A stretch of DNA of 46,743 nucleotides, taken from positions 1-46,743 of the forward strand of contig JAFUGM010000005.1 of NCBI GenBank assembly GCA_017469355.1, in the 5' to 3' direction. Position numbers and translations under genes: made by a program. The notes under the pieces are model-generated. The model worked only from the letters and a program-made list of their open reading frames with translations, searched no databases and was not told the DNA's origin. The stretch's first letter is position 1; every line of letters begins with the position of its first letter. This DNA comes from Solobacterium sp. (GTDB lineage Bacteria; Bacillota_I; Bacilli_A; Erysipelotrichales; Erysipelotrichaceae). Positions 35,209-44,985 of this stretch are shown here, in pieces.

Positions 35209-35262
35209 GAAGTGGAAGTTACGTTTTCACTTCAGACAATATGTAATGGCTCATTGAGCCAT
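35209..35262. other. Two palindromes in the divergent intergenic region
   Basis: GAAGTGGAA at 35209-35217 pairs with TTTCACTTC at 35225-35233 (one G-T). ATGGCTC at 35246-35252 pairs with GAGCCAT at 35256-35262, with loop ATT. Both lie between the two divergent promoters and neither has a T-run, so operator function is plausible. Confidence 0.5.
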
Positions 35263-35307
35263 ATGCCGAGAGTGTGCCTGAACATATGAGAAGGAATCCT
35301 TGGGAGT

Positions 35308-35337
35308 TTGTTAAAAGGTGTATGGTTGGCGTATAAT
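35308..35337 (+). promoter_or_regulatory. Promoter of acyltransferase 3 gene
   Basis: TTGTTA, 18-base spacer, TATAAT. The ATG at 35349 is 11 bases after the -10, so the leader would be about four bases. Confidence 0.65.
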
Positions 35338-35348
35338 TTGAAGCAGAA

Positions 35349-36341
35349 ATGACAACGTTGGAACATAGTAAACAGAATCGGATTCCCTGGGTAGATGCGG
35401 CCAAAGGACTGGCAATTCTTCTGGTCATTGTCGGCCATACCGTACCTACGGGAAGTTTTACCCGGAATATCATCTTTTCCTTTCATATTCCGCTGTTTTT
35501 TCTTTTGACTGGTTATACCTTTCATCCTTCTGCTTCCTGGTCAGAAGCATGGGAGCGCTGTAAGAAGGATGCCATGCGCTTATTGGTTCCTTATGTACTG
35601 GGCGGTGTGGTGATTGCGTTAGTTAAGATTGGTTACCGGCATCTTCCTGCTGGGGCAGTGCTGAAGGATACATTGATTGCCTTACTATGGGGGAGTGGAA
35701 CCGGGGATGGAATTCATGAACCGATTGGCGTGTTCTGGTTTCTGATTACCTTGTTTACAGCCCGTCAAATTGTCAATGTCGTCTCCGTATTATTCCATAA
35801 TGAACCCAAGGATACAATACCGGTGATTGGTATCATCAGCCTGCTTGGCTTTGGTATTGGCATGTTTGACTGGAACTGGCTGATCTTTAACTTTGACGTA
35901 TCGATGGCCGCCTCGGGATTTGTGCTTGCAGGTATGGAATTCCATAGACATGAGGACTGGTTTGAGGCTCATGATGTGCCGGTCTTTTTTGCGAGTTTAT
36001 TACTGACTATGTTTCTGATGTTTCACTTCGGTTATATTGAAATGTCGGGGCGTTGGTATCCGGAACTTTCACTTGGGGTATTCGAGAGTATCTGTGCTTC
36101 CTATTGTGTTGTGCGTTTTGTACAGTCAATCTCGAAATTGAAGCGGCCGGAGGCGGTATTGTCTCTTGTGGGGAAGCACAGTTTGATGTTGATGTGGGTT
36201 CATGCGGTGGAAGATGCCTGCTTCAGTTTCTGGAAGACGTTGCCTCCCTTTGCGGGAAGTGTGGCCCGCATTGGCGTGGATGTATGTATTGCGGGAGTGC
36301 TTGTCTTCCTGCTTGATAAGATGAAACGAAAGAACCAGTAA
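35349..36341 (+). CDS. Acyltransferase 3 family membrane protein
   Basis: 330 aa with about ten membrane helices. [20 protein letters not shown] is the OafA/Nec1-type signature with the catalytic-type histidine in VGHT, and [16 protein letters not shown] follows. It adds acetyl or similar groups to surface polysaccharide. No Shine-Dalgarno sequence precedes the ATG; its promoter is 11 bases away. The next gene begins within 15 bases. Confidence 0.9.
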   Translation: MTTLEHSKQNRIPWVDAAKGLAILLVIVGHTVPTGSFTRNIIFSFHIPLFFLLTGYTFHPSASWSEAWERCKKDAMRLLVPYVLGGVVIALVKIGYRHLPAGAVLKDTLIALLWGSGTGDGIHEPIGVFWFLITLFTARQIVNVVSVLFHNEPKDTIPVIGIISLLGFGIGMFDWNWLIFNFDVSMAASGFVLAGMEFHRHEDWFEAHDVPVFFASLLLTMFLMFHFGYIEMSGRWYPELSLGVFESICASYCVVRFVQSISKLKRPEAVLSLVGKHSLMLMWVHAVEDACFSFWKTLPPFAGSVARIGVDVCIAGVLVFLLDKMKRKNQ

Positions 36342-36355
36342 TGGAGACTACAGTT

Positions 36356-37915
36356 ATGACAAAACAGAAGGTATTGATTATCGGTGCCGGGCCTGCAGGT
36401 CTTACGGCGGCTTATGAATTACTGAAGCGTGGCGATGAGTTTGACGTCACTGTGTTTGAAGAAACCGACCAGTTTGGCGGTATTTCCCGTACGGTGAATC
36501 ATAACGGAAACCGGATGGATATGGGTGGCCATCGTTTCTTTTCCAAGGTTCCTGAAGTCAATGCCTGGTGGGAAGAACTTCTTCCAAGCCAGGGCGCACC
36601 TGCCAAAGATGATAAACTGCTTGGACGGGAGGTATCGCTCAGCCCACAGGGCCCCGATCCGGAGGAAACCGATCGGGTCATGTTAAAGCGGGGAAGAGTA
36701 TCCCGTATCTTCTTTAATCAGAAGTTCTTTGATTATCCAATTACCTTAAAGGCAGACACCTTTAAAAACATGGGGTTATCCGATACGCTGTCGGCAGGCT
36801 TCTCCTATGTTGGTTCGATGGTACATAAGCGGAAGGAAGAGTCTCTGGAAGACTTCTATGTCAACCGCTTTGGTAAGAAGCTTTATTCCATGTTTTTTGA
36901 GCATTATACGGAAAACCTCTGGGGAAGACATCCTTCAGAGATTGATCCTTCCTGGGGTGCTCAGCGAGTTAAAGGCGTTTCGATTACCGCTGTACTAAAA
37001 CATGCGTTGGAAAAGCAGTTTGGGACAAAGGGCGGAACGGTAGAAACCTCTTTAATTGAGGAGTTCTCTTATCCTAAACTTGGCCCAGGTCAGCTTTGGG
37101 ACGTAACGGCGGAAGAAGTAAAAAAGATGGGCGGAACCATTCTGACAAATGCCCGCGTTATAGCACTTCATAAAAATGAAGAGAATGTACTGACATCCAT
37201 TACCTATGAACAGGATGGGAAGACATATGAAGTGGAAGGGGATATTGTGATTTCCTCCATGCCGATAAAGGATCTGGTGGAAGGAATGAATGACGTTCCG
37301 GAAACCCCGCTTCGGATTGCCCGCGGACTTCCATATCGGGATTATATGACCGTCGGAGTTCTCGTCAATCAACTGGAACTGAAGAATGAGACGACACAGA
37401 AGACCGTCGGGAATATCGTTCCCGATAACTGGGTCTATGTTCATGACCGCAGTGTAAAGATGGGCCGCTTCCAGATCTATAATAACTGGAGTCCCTATAT
37501 GGTGAAGGATCTCGAACATACCGTATGGATCGGATTGGAATACTTCTGTAATGAAGGAGATGAACTCTGGTCCATGAGTAATGAAGATTTTGCGAAGCTC
37601 GGTGTACGGGAAATGGTTAATCTGAATCTCATCTGCAGTAACAATAACGTCTTAGATACCCATGTGGAACGGGTAAAGAAGGCATATCCTGCCTACTTTG
37701 ATACGTATGCGGAGATGGATACCTTACGGGAATGGCTGGATACGATACCCAACCTCTATTGTGTTGGCCGGAATGGACAACATCGATACAACAACATCGA
37801 CCACAGTATGTGCACCAGCTTTGAGGCCGTCTCCAATATTCGAAGCGGGCGTACGGATAAGTCCAATGTATGGTCGGTAAACACAGAACAGGAATACCAC
37901 GAAGAAAAGAAATAA
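36356..37915 (+). CDS. FAD-dependent oxidoreductase, UDP-galactopyranose-mutase-like
   Basis: 519 aa from [15 protein letters not shown]. This ATG is preferred over one at 36341 because GGAG lies 9 bases before it. The N-terminal dinucleotide site [28 protein letters not shown] and [10 protein letters not shown] are typical of the amine-oxidase/UGM-like group, and the C-terminal [15 protein letters not shown] closes the FAD site. Such proteins accompany surface-glycan clusters. Likely substrate is a nucleotide sugar or polyprenyl-linked intermediate; not certain. Confidence 0.86.
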   Translation: MTKQKVLIIGAGPAGLTAAYELLKRGDEFDVTVFEETDQFGGISRTVNHNGNRMDMGGHRFFSKVPEVNAWWEELLPSQGAPAKDDKLLGREVSLSPQGPDPEETDRVMLKRGRVSRIFFNQKFFDYPITLKADTFKNMGLSDTLSAGFSYVGSMVHKRKEESLEDFYVNRFGKKLYSMFFEHYTENLWGRHPSEIDPSWGAQRVKGVSITAVLKHALEKQFGTKGGTVETSLIEEFSYPKLGPGQLWDVTAEEVKKMGGTILTNARVIALHKNEENVLTSITYEQDGKTYEVEGDIVISSMPIKDLVEGMNDVPETPLRIARGLPYRDYMTVGVLVNQLELKNETTQKTVGNIVPDNWVYVHDRSVKMGRFQIYNNWSPYMVKDLEHTVWIGLEYFCNEGDELWSMSNEDFAKLGVREMVNLNLICSNNNVLDTHVERVKKAYPAYFDTYAEMDTLREWLDTIPNLYCVGRNGQHRYNNIDHSMCTSFEAVSNIRSGRTDKSNVWSVNTEQEYHEEKK

Positions 37916-37918
37916 CTT

Positions 37919-39181
37919 ATGAAACGGATTCTCGGTATCTTAGAAACCATTGTGATAGCAGCGGTGGCAGGATGGCTCCTGATCATCGGTGTTTATGCAC
38001 TCCCAAGGGGACGTATGGTCAGTAATATCGAACGTTCCCGCAGTCTGCTGGAAACGGATGGAAGTTACAGTTTCTGGGCTTCGGAGCTTCTGAATACCCA
38101 ATCGGATAACTTTACGGACTGGCTGATGGCAGATACCGCAATCAATCCGGGTAGCGGGAATCTCATCAAAGATGCGATGCTGAACTGCTATGTCGGCTGG
38201 GGTGATACCGATAACAGTGCTGAATGGCTGTTACGAACCGCTGGGGGAGAACCGTTTTACGAAGGATATGAACAGGTGGTCTATGGCCGTTACTGGCATG
38301 GGTATCTGTTATGGCTGAAACCATTATTGCTGGTGCTGACATTACCGGAGATTCGTTTATTAAATATGGGCATTCAGCTGGCATTATTAGTGATTGCGAT
38401 GATTCTGCTGTATCAAGAAGCAGGTCCGCTTGCCTGTTTAGGGGTCGGGCTTGGCTTGATTGCGATGAATCCGGTATCGACGATTCTTTCCTTTGCGTTT
38501 TCTGATATTTATATCATTACCCTGGTTTCGATCATTGTGCTTTGTAAGAACCGCCGTCATCTGGAAGAGACAGACCATTGGTGGAAGGTATTTGTGGGAA
38601 TCGGTATCGCAGTCGCATTCTTTGATTTGATGAGTTATCCGCTTCCGTCTCTTGGCATTCCACTGATTGTTTATCTGTTATTGCATCGGCAGAAGTTTGT
38701 AAAGGGACTTATGGACATGACTCGGTTATGTCTGGACTGGCTTGTTGGATATGCGGGAATGTGGGTGCTGAAATGGCTCATTGGTTCTGCCTTTACCGGG
38801 GTGAATCTCATTGCGGATGGATTAGGAGCGGTAGGCTTACGAAGTTCAGGTGAAGTGACTAACCGCAATATGGATTACCTGAATGTGCTGAAGGAAAACT
38901 TCAGTGCCATCGCAACCAAACCACTGCTGCTATTAATCGGAGTCGCAGCCCTGATTGTGATCATCGGCCTCTTGACAAGGAAACTGAAGTTCCGGCGTTT
39001 GGACAGTACGGTGATTCTTGTGGCGGGAACGATCTTATTTCCGTTCATCTGGTATTTTGTCATTCGAAATCATTCGATTGTTCATGTGTGGTTTACTCAT
39101 CGGGTACTATCGATTGCGGTAACTGCGATCGGCGTTTTGCCGGCGTGTCTGTTAGAGGTTAGCCATCGGTCTCATGAGTAA
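37919..39181 (+). CDS. Polytopic membrane protein, GT-C-like
   Basis: 420 aa with about nine membrane helices. After the first helix is an outside loop of about 100 residues (LETDGSYSFWASELL, YGRYWHGYLLWLKP), and late loops carry RNHSIVHVWFTHR. The shape is like GT-C glycosyltransferases or sugar-moving proteins, but no clear DxD motif identifies it. It starts 3 bases after the oxidoreductase stop without a good ribosome binding site, so it is coupled, and overlaps the next gene by 8 bases. Confidence 0.7.
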   Translation: MKRILGILETIVIAAVAGWLLIIGVYALPRGRMVSNIERSRSLLETDGSYSFWASELLNTQSDNFTDWLMADTAINPGSGNLIKDAMLNCYVGWGDTDNSAEWLLRTAGGEPFYEGYEQVVYGRYWHGYLLWLKPLLLVLTLPEIRLLNMGIQLALLVIAMILLYQEAGPLACLGVGLGLIAMNPVSTILSFAFSDIYIITLVSIIVLCKNRRHLEETDHWWKVFVGIGIAVAFFDLMSYPLPSLGIPLIVYLLLHRQKFVKGLMDMTRLCLDWLVGYAGMWVLKWLIGSAFTGVNLIADGLGAVGLRSSGEVTNRNMDYLNVLKENFSAIATKPLLLLIGVAALIVIIGLLTRKLKFRRLDSTVILVAGTILFPFIWYFVIRNHSIVHVWFTHRVLSIAVTAIGVLPACLLEVSHRSHE

Positions 39182-40373
39182 ACAGGACCGGTTGTTTCTA
39201 AGTATTCTTGCGCTGTCGGTTCTCTTACCGCTCAGTGTCTATCTGGGGTTGTCTTTCTCCGTAGAGGCGACCTCCTTTATTAATGTTTATGGCGAGCCGC
39301 GTAATTCTTATCCCACCGCAGCCGCATCTTTATTTGGCTATGATCTTACCGATCGCATTACCTGGAACGATGAAACGGATTATACAACTCCCGGCACCTA
39401 TGAATTGATTGGGGAAGTAACGGTCTTTGGAATGAAGAAACAGGTTACACTTCCTTCCCTTGTGTTAGACATGGAAGCCCCAACGCTTACGGTAGACGAA
39501 GCGATCATCTTTACACGGGTTGGTGAGCCATGGACGTTGCCATCCTATGAAGTAACCGATAATTATGATCTGCCCGAGGCAATTACCGTCACGATGGGAA
39601 TGGAAGGAGAATCTGTACCGACAGCGGAAGGGTTAGCAGAAACCTTCTTACGGGCCTGTGATACCTCGGGGAATTGTACACAGCGTTCCGTCAGTGCAAT
39701 GGTAGGTTCTGCCAGAGAAGAAGACTTTCTTCCGGGTTCGTTTGATTTATATGCGTTGGATACGCATGAGGTGTTATTAAAACCAGGGGAGACACCGGTA
39801 AGCGATGCAATTTTTTCTGAGCTTTACTGGATTGGAGATTCCAATATTCTTAATCTTGGGCTTTATGGTGGTCTTCCTTCGTCCCGTGTCATCGCCCGGT
39901 ATGCGATGGGGCCGATGACCTTTGATCTTCCGATTTACTATCGGAATGTATTGCAGAATAAAACAACGGAAGAACTGATCAAAGAGATTCAGCCAGAACG
40001 TGTGATTTTGATGATGGGAGAAGCAGAGGCGGGAAGCGGAGATCCGCTTGCCTTAACCGAGGCGTATGGGCAATGTATTGACCGCCTTCATTCTGTGAGC
40101 CCGTCAACGGAGATCATCGTCGGTTCCATTCTTCCAATTCGTAAGGGCAGTACGGAAGCCGCTGCCAGCCAGGAAGAAATCAACCGGGTAAACTATTGTC
40201 TGTTGCGGATGTGTGAAGAGAAATATCTCCCGATGATCTGTACGAATGAATGGCTCATGGGGGAAGATGGCTATGGCATCTCAGACTATTACCTGGAAGA
40301 TGGCTTTCATCTTCAGGCATCTCACTTCCCCGCATTAACTGATTATGTTAGATATGCATTAGATGAAGAATGA
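39174..40373 (+). CDS. Membrane-anchored protein with SGNH-type C-terminus
   Basis: 399 aa. A signal-anchor helix (about 8-28) is followed by beta-rich segments (about 30-175) that look Ig-like or DUF5011-like (TPGTYELIGEVTVFG, DMEAPTLTVDEA, CDTSGNCTQ), then a SGNH-hydrolase-like domain: YWIGDSNILN with the presumed serine, RVILMMGEAEAG, and DGFHLQASHF with Asp/His near the end. It should act outside the cell on an acylated polymer. It is the second SGNH protein of the cluster and ends the operon. Confidence 0.78.
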   Translation: MSKQDRLFLSILALSVLLPLSVYLGLSFSVEATSFINVYGEPRNSYPTAAASLFGYDLTDRITWNDETDYTTPGTYELIGEVTVFGMKKQVTLPSLVLDMEAPTLTVDEAIIFTRVGEPWTLPSYEVTDNYDLPEAITVTMGMEGESVPTAEGLAETFLRACDTSGNCTQRSVSAMVGSAREEDFLPGSFDLYALDTHEVLLKPGETPVSDAIFSELYWIGDSNILNLGLYGGLPSSRVIARYAMGPMTFDLPIYYRNVLQNKTTEELIKEIQPERVILMMGEAEAGSGDPLALTEAYGQCIDRLHSVSPSTEIIVGSILPIRKGSTEAAASQEEINRVNYCLLRMCEEKYLPMICTNEWLMGEDGYGISDYYLEDGFHLQASHFPALTDYVRYALDEE

Positions 40374-40386
40374 TTGGAGTTAAGAA

Positions 40387-41127
40387 ATGAAAGAACCAAC
40401 GATGGAACCTGCCGTTCAGACACTGAAAGATCTCATTGATACCTATGGCCCGGATTATCTGAGTCGGGAGGCCTATTCGGTATATACACAGCTGCTTAAA
40501 ACAAGTTCTCTGGACCATAAAACAGCAGCTGCGTTCCTGCATGTGTTAGTCAGCGGCGTGCTGGAAGAAGTTAAATCAGAGGACGATGAGGCTCAGATTT
40601 CAGTCATGATACGTAATGAATGCAGTTTAAATAAGAAGATGGCAGATCGGCTTGCGAAGATACTCCATGAACTATATTCGAGAGAACATCAAACCGAATG
40701 GTCACGTAAGAAGAAGGCTGGATTCACTCAATTCTTGAACAACGAACTGATCGTTAACTGGAAGGGCTTTTCGGAATGGAATGACGGCAGTGTTTCCATG
40801 GACTGTCATTATGAGGCAGACATCGTATTAAAACCGACAAAACATGTTTCGAAAGATACGATACTGAAAGGCATGTTGAAGGAGAATCCGTTTCTGACAA
40901 AGGAAGCGATCACGAAGCTGTTCACGAATCGCTTAAATGAGTATCTGGATGAAGACTTTGACGAATATTGTGTCAGTGATTACTACCCGCCAGTCGTAGA
41001 GGATTATGGAATTAACCTGGAGGATAATCTGGAACACTGGTGCGAGAAAAATGGATTTCAGCTCGTATCCGTCGAGGGAGACGGAAGTGATGATGGCTAC
41101 GAACGTTCTTCGTTCCAAAGTTGGTAA
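40387..41127 (+). CDS. Acidic soluble protein of unknown function
   Basis: 246 aa; GGAG lies about 9 bases before the ATG. The first 115 residues are helical, the rest is rich in Asp/Glu (YLDEDFDEYCVSDYYPP, GDGSDDGYERS). No signal peptide, membrane segment or motif that I recognise. It lies 13 bases after the SGNH gene but its content does not resemble surface proteins. It may be transcribed with the cluster. Confidence 0.65.
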   Translation: MKEPTMEPAVQTLKDLIDTYGPDYLSREAYSVYTQLLKTSSLDHKTAAAFLHVLVSGVLEEVKSEDDEAQISVMIRNECSLNKKMADRLAKILHELYSREHQTEWSRKKKAGFTQFLNNELIVNWKGFSEWNDGSVSMDCHYEADIVLKPTKHVSKDTILKGMLKENPFLTKEAITKLFTNRLNEYLDEDFDEYCVSDYYPPVVEDYGINLEDNLEHWCEKNGFQLVSVEGDGSDDGYERSSFQSW

Positions 41128-41156
41128 TAAGAAAAAAGAAAAATTAGAACAATAAT

Positions 41157-41182
41157 TAGAGCGCGCTCTATACATCGCTCTA
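41157..41182. promoter_or_regulatory. TetR-type operator with three half-sites
   Basis: TAGAGCGCGCTCTA is a perfect 14-base palindrome at 41157-41170, and a further CGCTCTA half-site follows at 41176-41182, 12 bases after the previous CGCTCTA. It lies just before the flavoenzyme gene in the position of the -35 region, with TACGAT as possible -10 at 41191. The TetR regulator is encoded immediately downstream of that gene. Confidence 0.6.
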
Positions 41183-41240
41183 TTTTCGTGCTACGATTCT
41201 CCTAACAATAACAGTGACAGGAGTCACGGAAAGGGAGAAT

Positions 41241-43190
41241 ATGAGAGTTAAAGCACAGGAGAATGCCGCATTCCGTCCGGGGAAGATCGGCACACTCGAA
41301 TTGAAGAATCGTCTGGTAGTACCGGCAATGGTTACCAACACCTGCACCGCAGATGGTCTTCCTACCGAACGGTACATGCAGTATCACGAAGAGAAGGCAA
41401 AAGGTGGATGGGGTCTGATCATTACGGAAGACTACGCAATTACTCCAACCGCAGGCGGGTTCCGGGATCTTGCGGGATTATGGGATGATTCCCAGATCCC
41501 TGCCCATACGGAATTCGTAGAACGGATTCATCGTTACGGAGCGAAGATCTGCTGTCAGATCTATCACGCTGGACGACAGACTAACAGTGCGGTGAATGGA
41601 GTCCAATGTATGGCACCCTCGCCATATAAAGATCCGCCTTCCTTTGAAAATCCCCGTGAAATGACAGAGGACGATATTGAGACGGTCCAGCAGGCATATG
41701 CGGATGCGGCGGTACGCGCAAAGAAATGCGGATTTGACGCGGTGGAAATCCATGGGGCACATGGATATCTGATCAATCAGTTTAATTCACCATATTCCAA
41801 TAAGCGTACTGATGAATATGGCGGAACTACATGGAAGCGTACCCGCTTTGGCCGGGAAGTGATCCGACGGGTTCGTGAGGCAGTAGGAGAAGACTTCCCG
41901 ATTCTCTTCAAGCTGACAGTAAATGAATACGTGCAGGGTGGTCTTACCATTAATGAAGGAAGAGAACTCGCACGGATCTATTCTGAAGAGCCGATCGACG
42001 CCATTACCATCACACAGGGTGTCAACGCAACCGAGTGGGCAGTCATTGCGCCAGGTCACATTTCTCCAATTGGCTTTATTGATAATGTCAAGGCATGCCG
42101 GGAAGTGGTTGGCAATCTGCCGGTAATCGCGGTTGGAAGAATCATTAATTTTGATCTGGCAAATAATGTCATTCAGGATGGAACCTGTGACTTTGTGGCG
42201 ATGGGACGTGCTTCGCTTGCGGATCCGTTGGCCCCGAAGAAATACCAGGAGGGAAAGGAGGAAGACATTCTCACCTGTATCGGTTGTGTTCAGGGGTGCC
42301 TTGGAAATCTTCGGAAGAATATTCCGATACAGTGTCTTGTCAATCCGCGAACGGTAAAGGAATACCAGTGTGATCTCTGCGTGCTGCCGGAAGAGAAGCG
42401 GAAACGTGTTGTCGTGATCGGAGGCGGAGTCTCTGGTTGTGAGGCAGCAGTCGCTGCAGCGATGAAGGGTCATCAGGTAACGGTTTATGAACAGAAGGAC
42501 CATCTGGGAGGCCAATGGAAGCTTGCGGCGGTTCCTTCCGCAAAGCAGGACTTCACAACACTGCTGCAGTGGCAGCAGGCACAGTTTAAAACCTATGGCG
42601 TCAAAGTAGTTCTCAATACTGAATATACGGCTGAAATGGCGCGGGAAGAACACCCGGATGTCATTATTCTTGCGACAGGAAGTACGGAGAAAACTCTGCC
42701 GTTTGCGGGACTCGACCAGGAACATGTATACAAGGCACAGGAAATCCTGAGCGGTGCCAAGAACACATCTGGAGATCATGTTGTGGTGATTGGCGGTGGA
42801 AGTGTTGGCGTGGAAACTGCAGGACACCTGGCACAGGATTTCAAACAGGTCACAATCCTTGAAGTACGTGACCGCATCTCCATGGATGGCGAATTCTCTA
42901 ATAATTACTTCATGTTCAAGCTTCTTGATGAAAAGAAGGTGCAGTCATATGCGAATGCATATTATCAGAACTGGGAAGATGGAGTTGTAACCTTTAAACA
43001 ACATGATGAACTCCATAAGATCTATGGCGTAACCGATATTGTACTTTCTGTGGGATCTGCGCCGAATCAGGCATTAAAGGAAGAACTGGATGCACTGGGT
43101 ATTGAAACAAAAGTGATTGGCGATGCGCTTAATGTAAAACCAGGTCTTAAGAATATTGAGGAGTCATTCTATCTGGGACTTTCTCTTTAA
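41241..43190 (+). CDS. NADH:flavin oxidoreductase/2,4-dienoyl-CoA-reductase-like (OYE + FAD domains)
   Basis: 649 aa from MRVKAQENAAF, after AAAGGGAG; an ATG 27 bases upstream lacks such a site. Residues 1-340 form the Old-Yellow-Enzyme barrel (IGTLELKNRLVVPAM, ICCQIYHAGRQ, EIHGAHGYLINQFNSP). Then come iron-sulfur cysteines CIGCVQGC at 346-353 plus QCL near 366, and a FAD/NAD(P) domain starting VVVIGGGVSGCEAA with a second site VVVIGGGSVGVETA. This is the FadH/BaiCD/TMADH architecture, reducing C=C bonds of enoates or steroid-like compounds in anaerobes. Regulated by the TetR protein behind it. Confidence 0.9.
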   Translation: MRVKAQENAAFRPGKIGTLELKNRLVVPAMVTNTCTADGLPTERYMQYHEEKAKGGWGLIITEDYAITPTAGGFRDLAGLWDDSQIPAHTEFVERIHRYGAKICCQIYHAGRQTNSAVNGVQCMAPSPYKDPPSFENPREMTEDDIETVQQAYADAAVRAKKCGFDAVEIHGAHGYLINQFNSPYSNKRTDEYGGTTWKRTRFGREVIRRVREAVGEDFPILFKLTVNEYVQGGLTINEGRELARIYSEEPIDAITITQGVNATEWAVIAPGHISPIGFIDNVKACREVVGNLPVIAVGRIINFDLANNVIQDGTCDFVAMGRASLADPLAPKKYQEGKEEDILTCIGCVQGCLGNLRKNIPIQCLVNPRTVKEYQCDLCVLPEEKRKRVVVIGGGVSGCEAAVAAAMKGHQVTVYEQKDHLGGQWKLAAVPSAKQDFTTLLQWQQAQFKTYGVKVVLNTEYTAEMAREEHPDVIILATGSTEKTLPFAGLDQEHVYKAQEILSGAKNTSGDHVVVIGGGSVGVETAGHLAQDFKQVTILEVRDRISMDGEFSNNYFMFKLLDEKKVQSYANAYYQNWEDGVVTFKQHDELHKIYGVTDIVLSVGSAPNQALKEELDALGIETKVIGDALNVKPGLKNIEESFYLGLSL

Positions 43191-43224
43191 GAAGTGACTG
43201 CGGTCAGTTTGTTTTATCGATCCG

Positions 43225-43254
43225 AAGGCAGAGGGCATTATGTCCTCTGCTTTC
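43225..43254 (+). terminator. Terminator of flavoenzyme gene
   Basis: AAGGCAGAGGGCA pairs with TGTCCTCTGCTTT (13 pairs with G-T) around TTA, followed by CTAAC. The stem is strong, the T-run short. Confidence 0.75.
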
Positions 43255-43357
43255 TAACGGAGAGCAGACGATCAGAGTCCTTTCATTTCTTTTTTGACCT
43301 GTTGTGTGATAAAATCCGTGAAAACATACGGAAGGCAGTGTGAGGGCGGAATCAACC

Positions 43358-43948
43358 ATGATATATGAAGAGAAAAAACTGACAGAAAGCGGAAAAAAGA
43401 CCAGGGATCTGATCTTTGAGACTGCTGTACGGCTCTTAAAAGAAGAGGGGTATGATGCGTTAACAACCCGAAGGATCTGCGAAGCCTCCGGTACCAGTAA
43501 CGGCAGCTTTTATCATTTCTTCCGCAATAAGGATGAACTGCTTGCGTACTACTACCGTATTTCTGCTGAACAATTTCTATCCAGCCACCAGGAAGAACTG
43601 GAACAGAAGGACCTGTATGGTCAGCTGATGTTGTTATATCAGTGGTATATCCGCTATTCCGCAGAGTATGGCGTAGAATTCTGTATTAACTTCTTTAATG
43701 CGAAGAACCGGTCAATTGACCCGGCATATACACCAAACGCATATTATGAGATCTCCCGTCAATGTCTTCATCAGCACCATGAAGAGCTGAAGGAGGGAGA
43801 AGATCCTGAACAGGTCGCCAAGGAGCTGTGTATTATGGCAAAAGGAATTATTGTTTCCTGGGCAAATGAGCGTGGAGACTTTGCGATAGATCCGGTTGCG
43901 GAACATATGTTCAGTGCTTATCTTCGTAGTGTCATTCGTTCTGAGTGA
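43358..43948 (+). CDS. TetR/AcrR family transcriptional regulator
   Basis: 196 aa from the ATG at 43358, or 202 if the GTG at 43340 is used. Residues about 15-60 form the TetR helix-turn-helix (KTRDLIFETAVRLLKEEGYDALTTRRICEASGTSNGSFYHFFRNKDEL in the usual order, here cited by its parts). The C-terminal ligand domain carries CINFFNAKN and a TetR_C-type helical pattern. It has its own transcript and likely represses the OYE gene through the TAGAGCG half-sites. Confidence 0.9.
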   Translation: MIYEEKKLTESGKKTRDLIFETAVRLLKEEGYDALTTRRICEASGTSNGSFYHFFRNKDELLAYYYRISAEQFLSSHQEELEQKDLYGQLMLLYQWYIRYSAEYGVEFCINFFNAKNRSIDPAYTPNAYYEISRQCLHQHHEELKEGEDPEQVAKELCIMAKGIIVSWANERGDFAIDPVAEHMFSAYLRSVIRSE

Positions 43949-44256
43949 GTTTCAATTCACAAGTCATTGACGGCCTAAAAGGTGGCGTTTAATCTTCCCG
44001 GTTGTTATATTTACTTTCCCCAATGGGATATCTGCGATACGTGTACTTTCCCTGATAATTGGAGAAAAATTGGGGCAACGCAGGTCAGGCGTTTCAGAGG
44101 GGAATGTAGTCTGGGCAAATTTTGTTTATAATTTTCTCATATCCATCCATAGCATTAGAAATACAAGTCTCAGAAGCATCTACATAAATCTGTATCATCC
44201 TATTGATTTTGTAACAAATATCGTAAGCGTCCAACGAACCCCGTCTATTAAACGAA

Positions 44257-44298
44257 GCCAGATCCAATCATACTGATCATGTGATGAAAGGATCTGGC
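44257..44298 (+). promoter_or_regulatory. Hairpin sequestering the IS66 orf1 ribosome binding site
   Basis: GCCAGATCC at 44257-44265 pairs perfectly with GGATCTGGC at 44290-44298, with the AAAGGAT ribosome binding sequence of orf1 in the right arm. A transcript reading in from outside would fold and block translation, as in other IS elements. Confidence 0.6.
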
Positions 44299-44305
44299 AT
44301 TTAAT

Positions 44306-44623
44306 ATGAGAGAGCGAACAATCAGGAAGTGGAAACCTATCATTGATGGATATGATCCAGATAAAGGGACAATTGCCGAGTACTGCGCTTCTATTGGAAT
44401 CAATCGAAGGACTTATTACCACTATCGTCATCTTCTATATGGTGAGAAAACGGAAAAGGAAGAACAGACATTCGAATTACTTCCAGTGATTATCATTGAT
44501 AACCCAGAGCCTGTTCTTGAAGAAACCGATATTCATATCAATGGCGTTCCCCTTACATACCAACCTTCCAATGTAAGTGATAAGGAGCTCAGCCGAATCA
44601 TTCGGCTCTGTAGAGATTTATGA
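44306..44623 (+). CDS. tnpA: IS66 accessory protein TnpA
   Basis: 105 aa, small HTH-like protein (GTIAEYCASIGINRRTYYHY) typical of IS66 Orf1. The C-terminus holds SDKELSRIIRLCRDL, as in the family. It overlaps tnpB by 4 bases (ATGA). The start follows the AAAGGAT within the hairpin. Needed for transposition of IS66 but role unclear. Confidence 0.85.
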   Translation: MRERTIRKWKPIIDGYDPDKGTIAEYCASIGINRRTYYHYRHLLYGEKTEKEEQTFELLPVIIIDNPEPVLEETDIHINGVPLTYQPSNVSDKELSRIIRLCRDL

Positions 44624-44973
44624 TCCGGTTTGACGATATTAAAGAGGTATATCTGGTAAAAGGAGCTACAGATCTACGTAAGGGAATTGACGGATATGCC
44701 TCACTGATTAATACATTACCTGGTCACAGTCCAACCGATCACTCTCTCTATCTGTTCTGTAATCGAGATCGTACAAAGCTGAAATGTCTGTACTATGACG
44801 GAACCGGATTCTGGCTGCTCTATAAGAGATTAAACAGCGGTCACTTCAAGTGGATCAGAAGTGATACCACAGAGTCATTATCCATCACACACCAACAGCT
44901 GAACTGGCTGCTGGAAGGATTGAAAATTGAACAAAAGTACTCTTTTAAAAAGGAAGAAAAAGCCTTTATTTAA
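44620..44973 (+). CDS. tnpB: IS66 accessory protein TnpB
   Basis: 117 aa. VYLVKGATDLRKGIDGYASLI, LYLFCNRDRTKLKCLYYDGTGFWLLYKRL are the Orf2/TnpB signature. It overlaps the first gene and ends 47 bases before tnpC. Confidence 0.93.
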   Translation: MIRFDDIKEVYLVKGATDLRKGIDGYASLINTLPGHSPTDHSLYLFCNRDRTKLKCLYYDGTGFWLLYKRLNSGHFKWIRSDTTESLSITHQQLNWLLEGLKIEQKYSFKKEEKAFI

Positions 44974-44985
44974 GCCGTTTTAGTA

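Noticed and set aside
41787-42827. 346-codon minus-strand frame inside the flavoenzyme gene
   Set aside because: Antisense to conserved OYE/FAD motifs; product is Cys/His-rich without domain pattern, typical of a shadow.
44070-44276. 68-codon frame across the left IS66 end
   Set aside because: Crosses the inverted repeat and has no ribosome binding site or similarity; chance frame.
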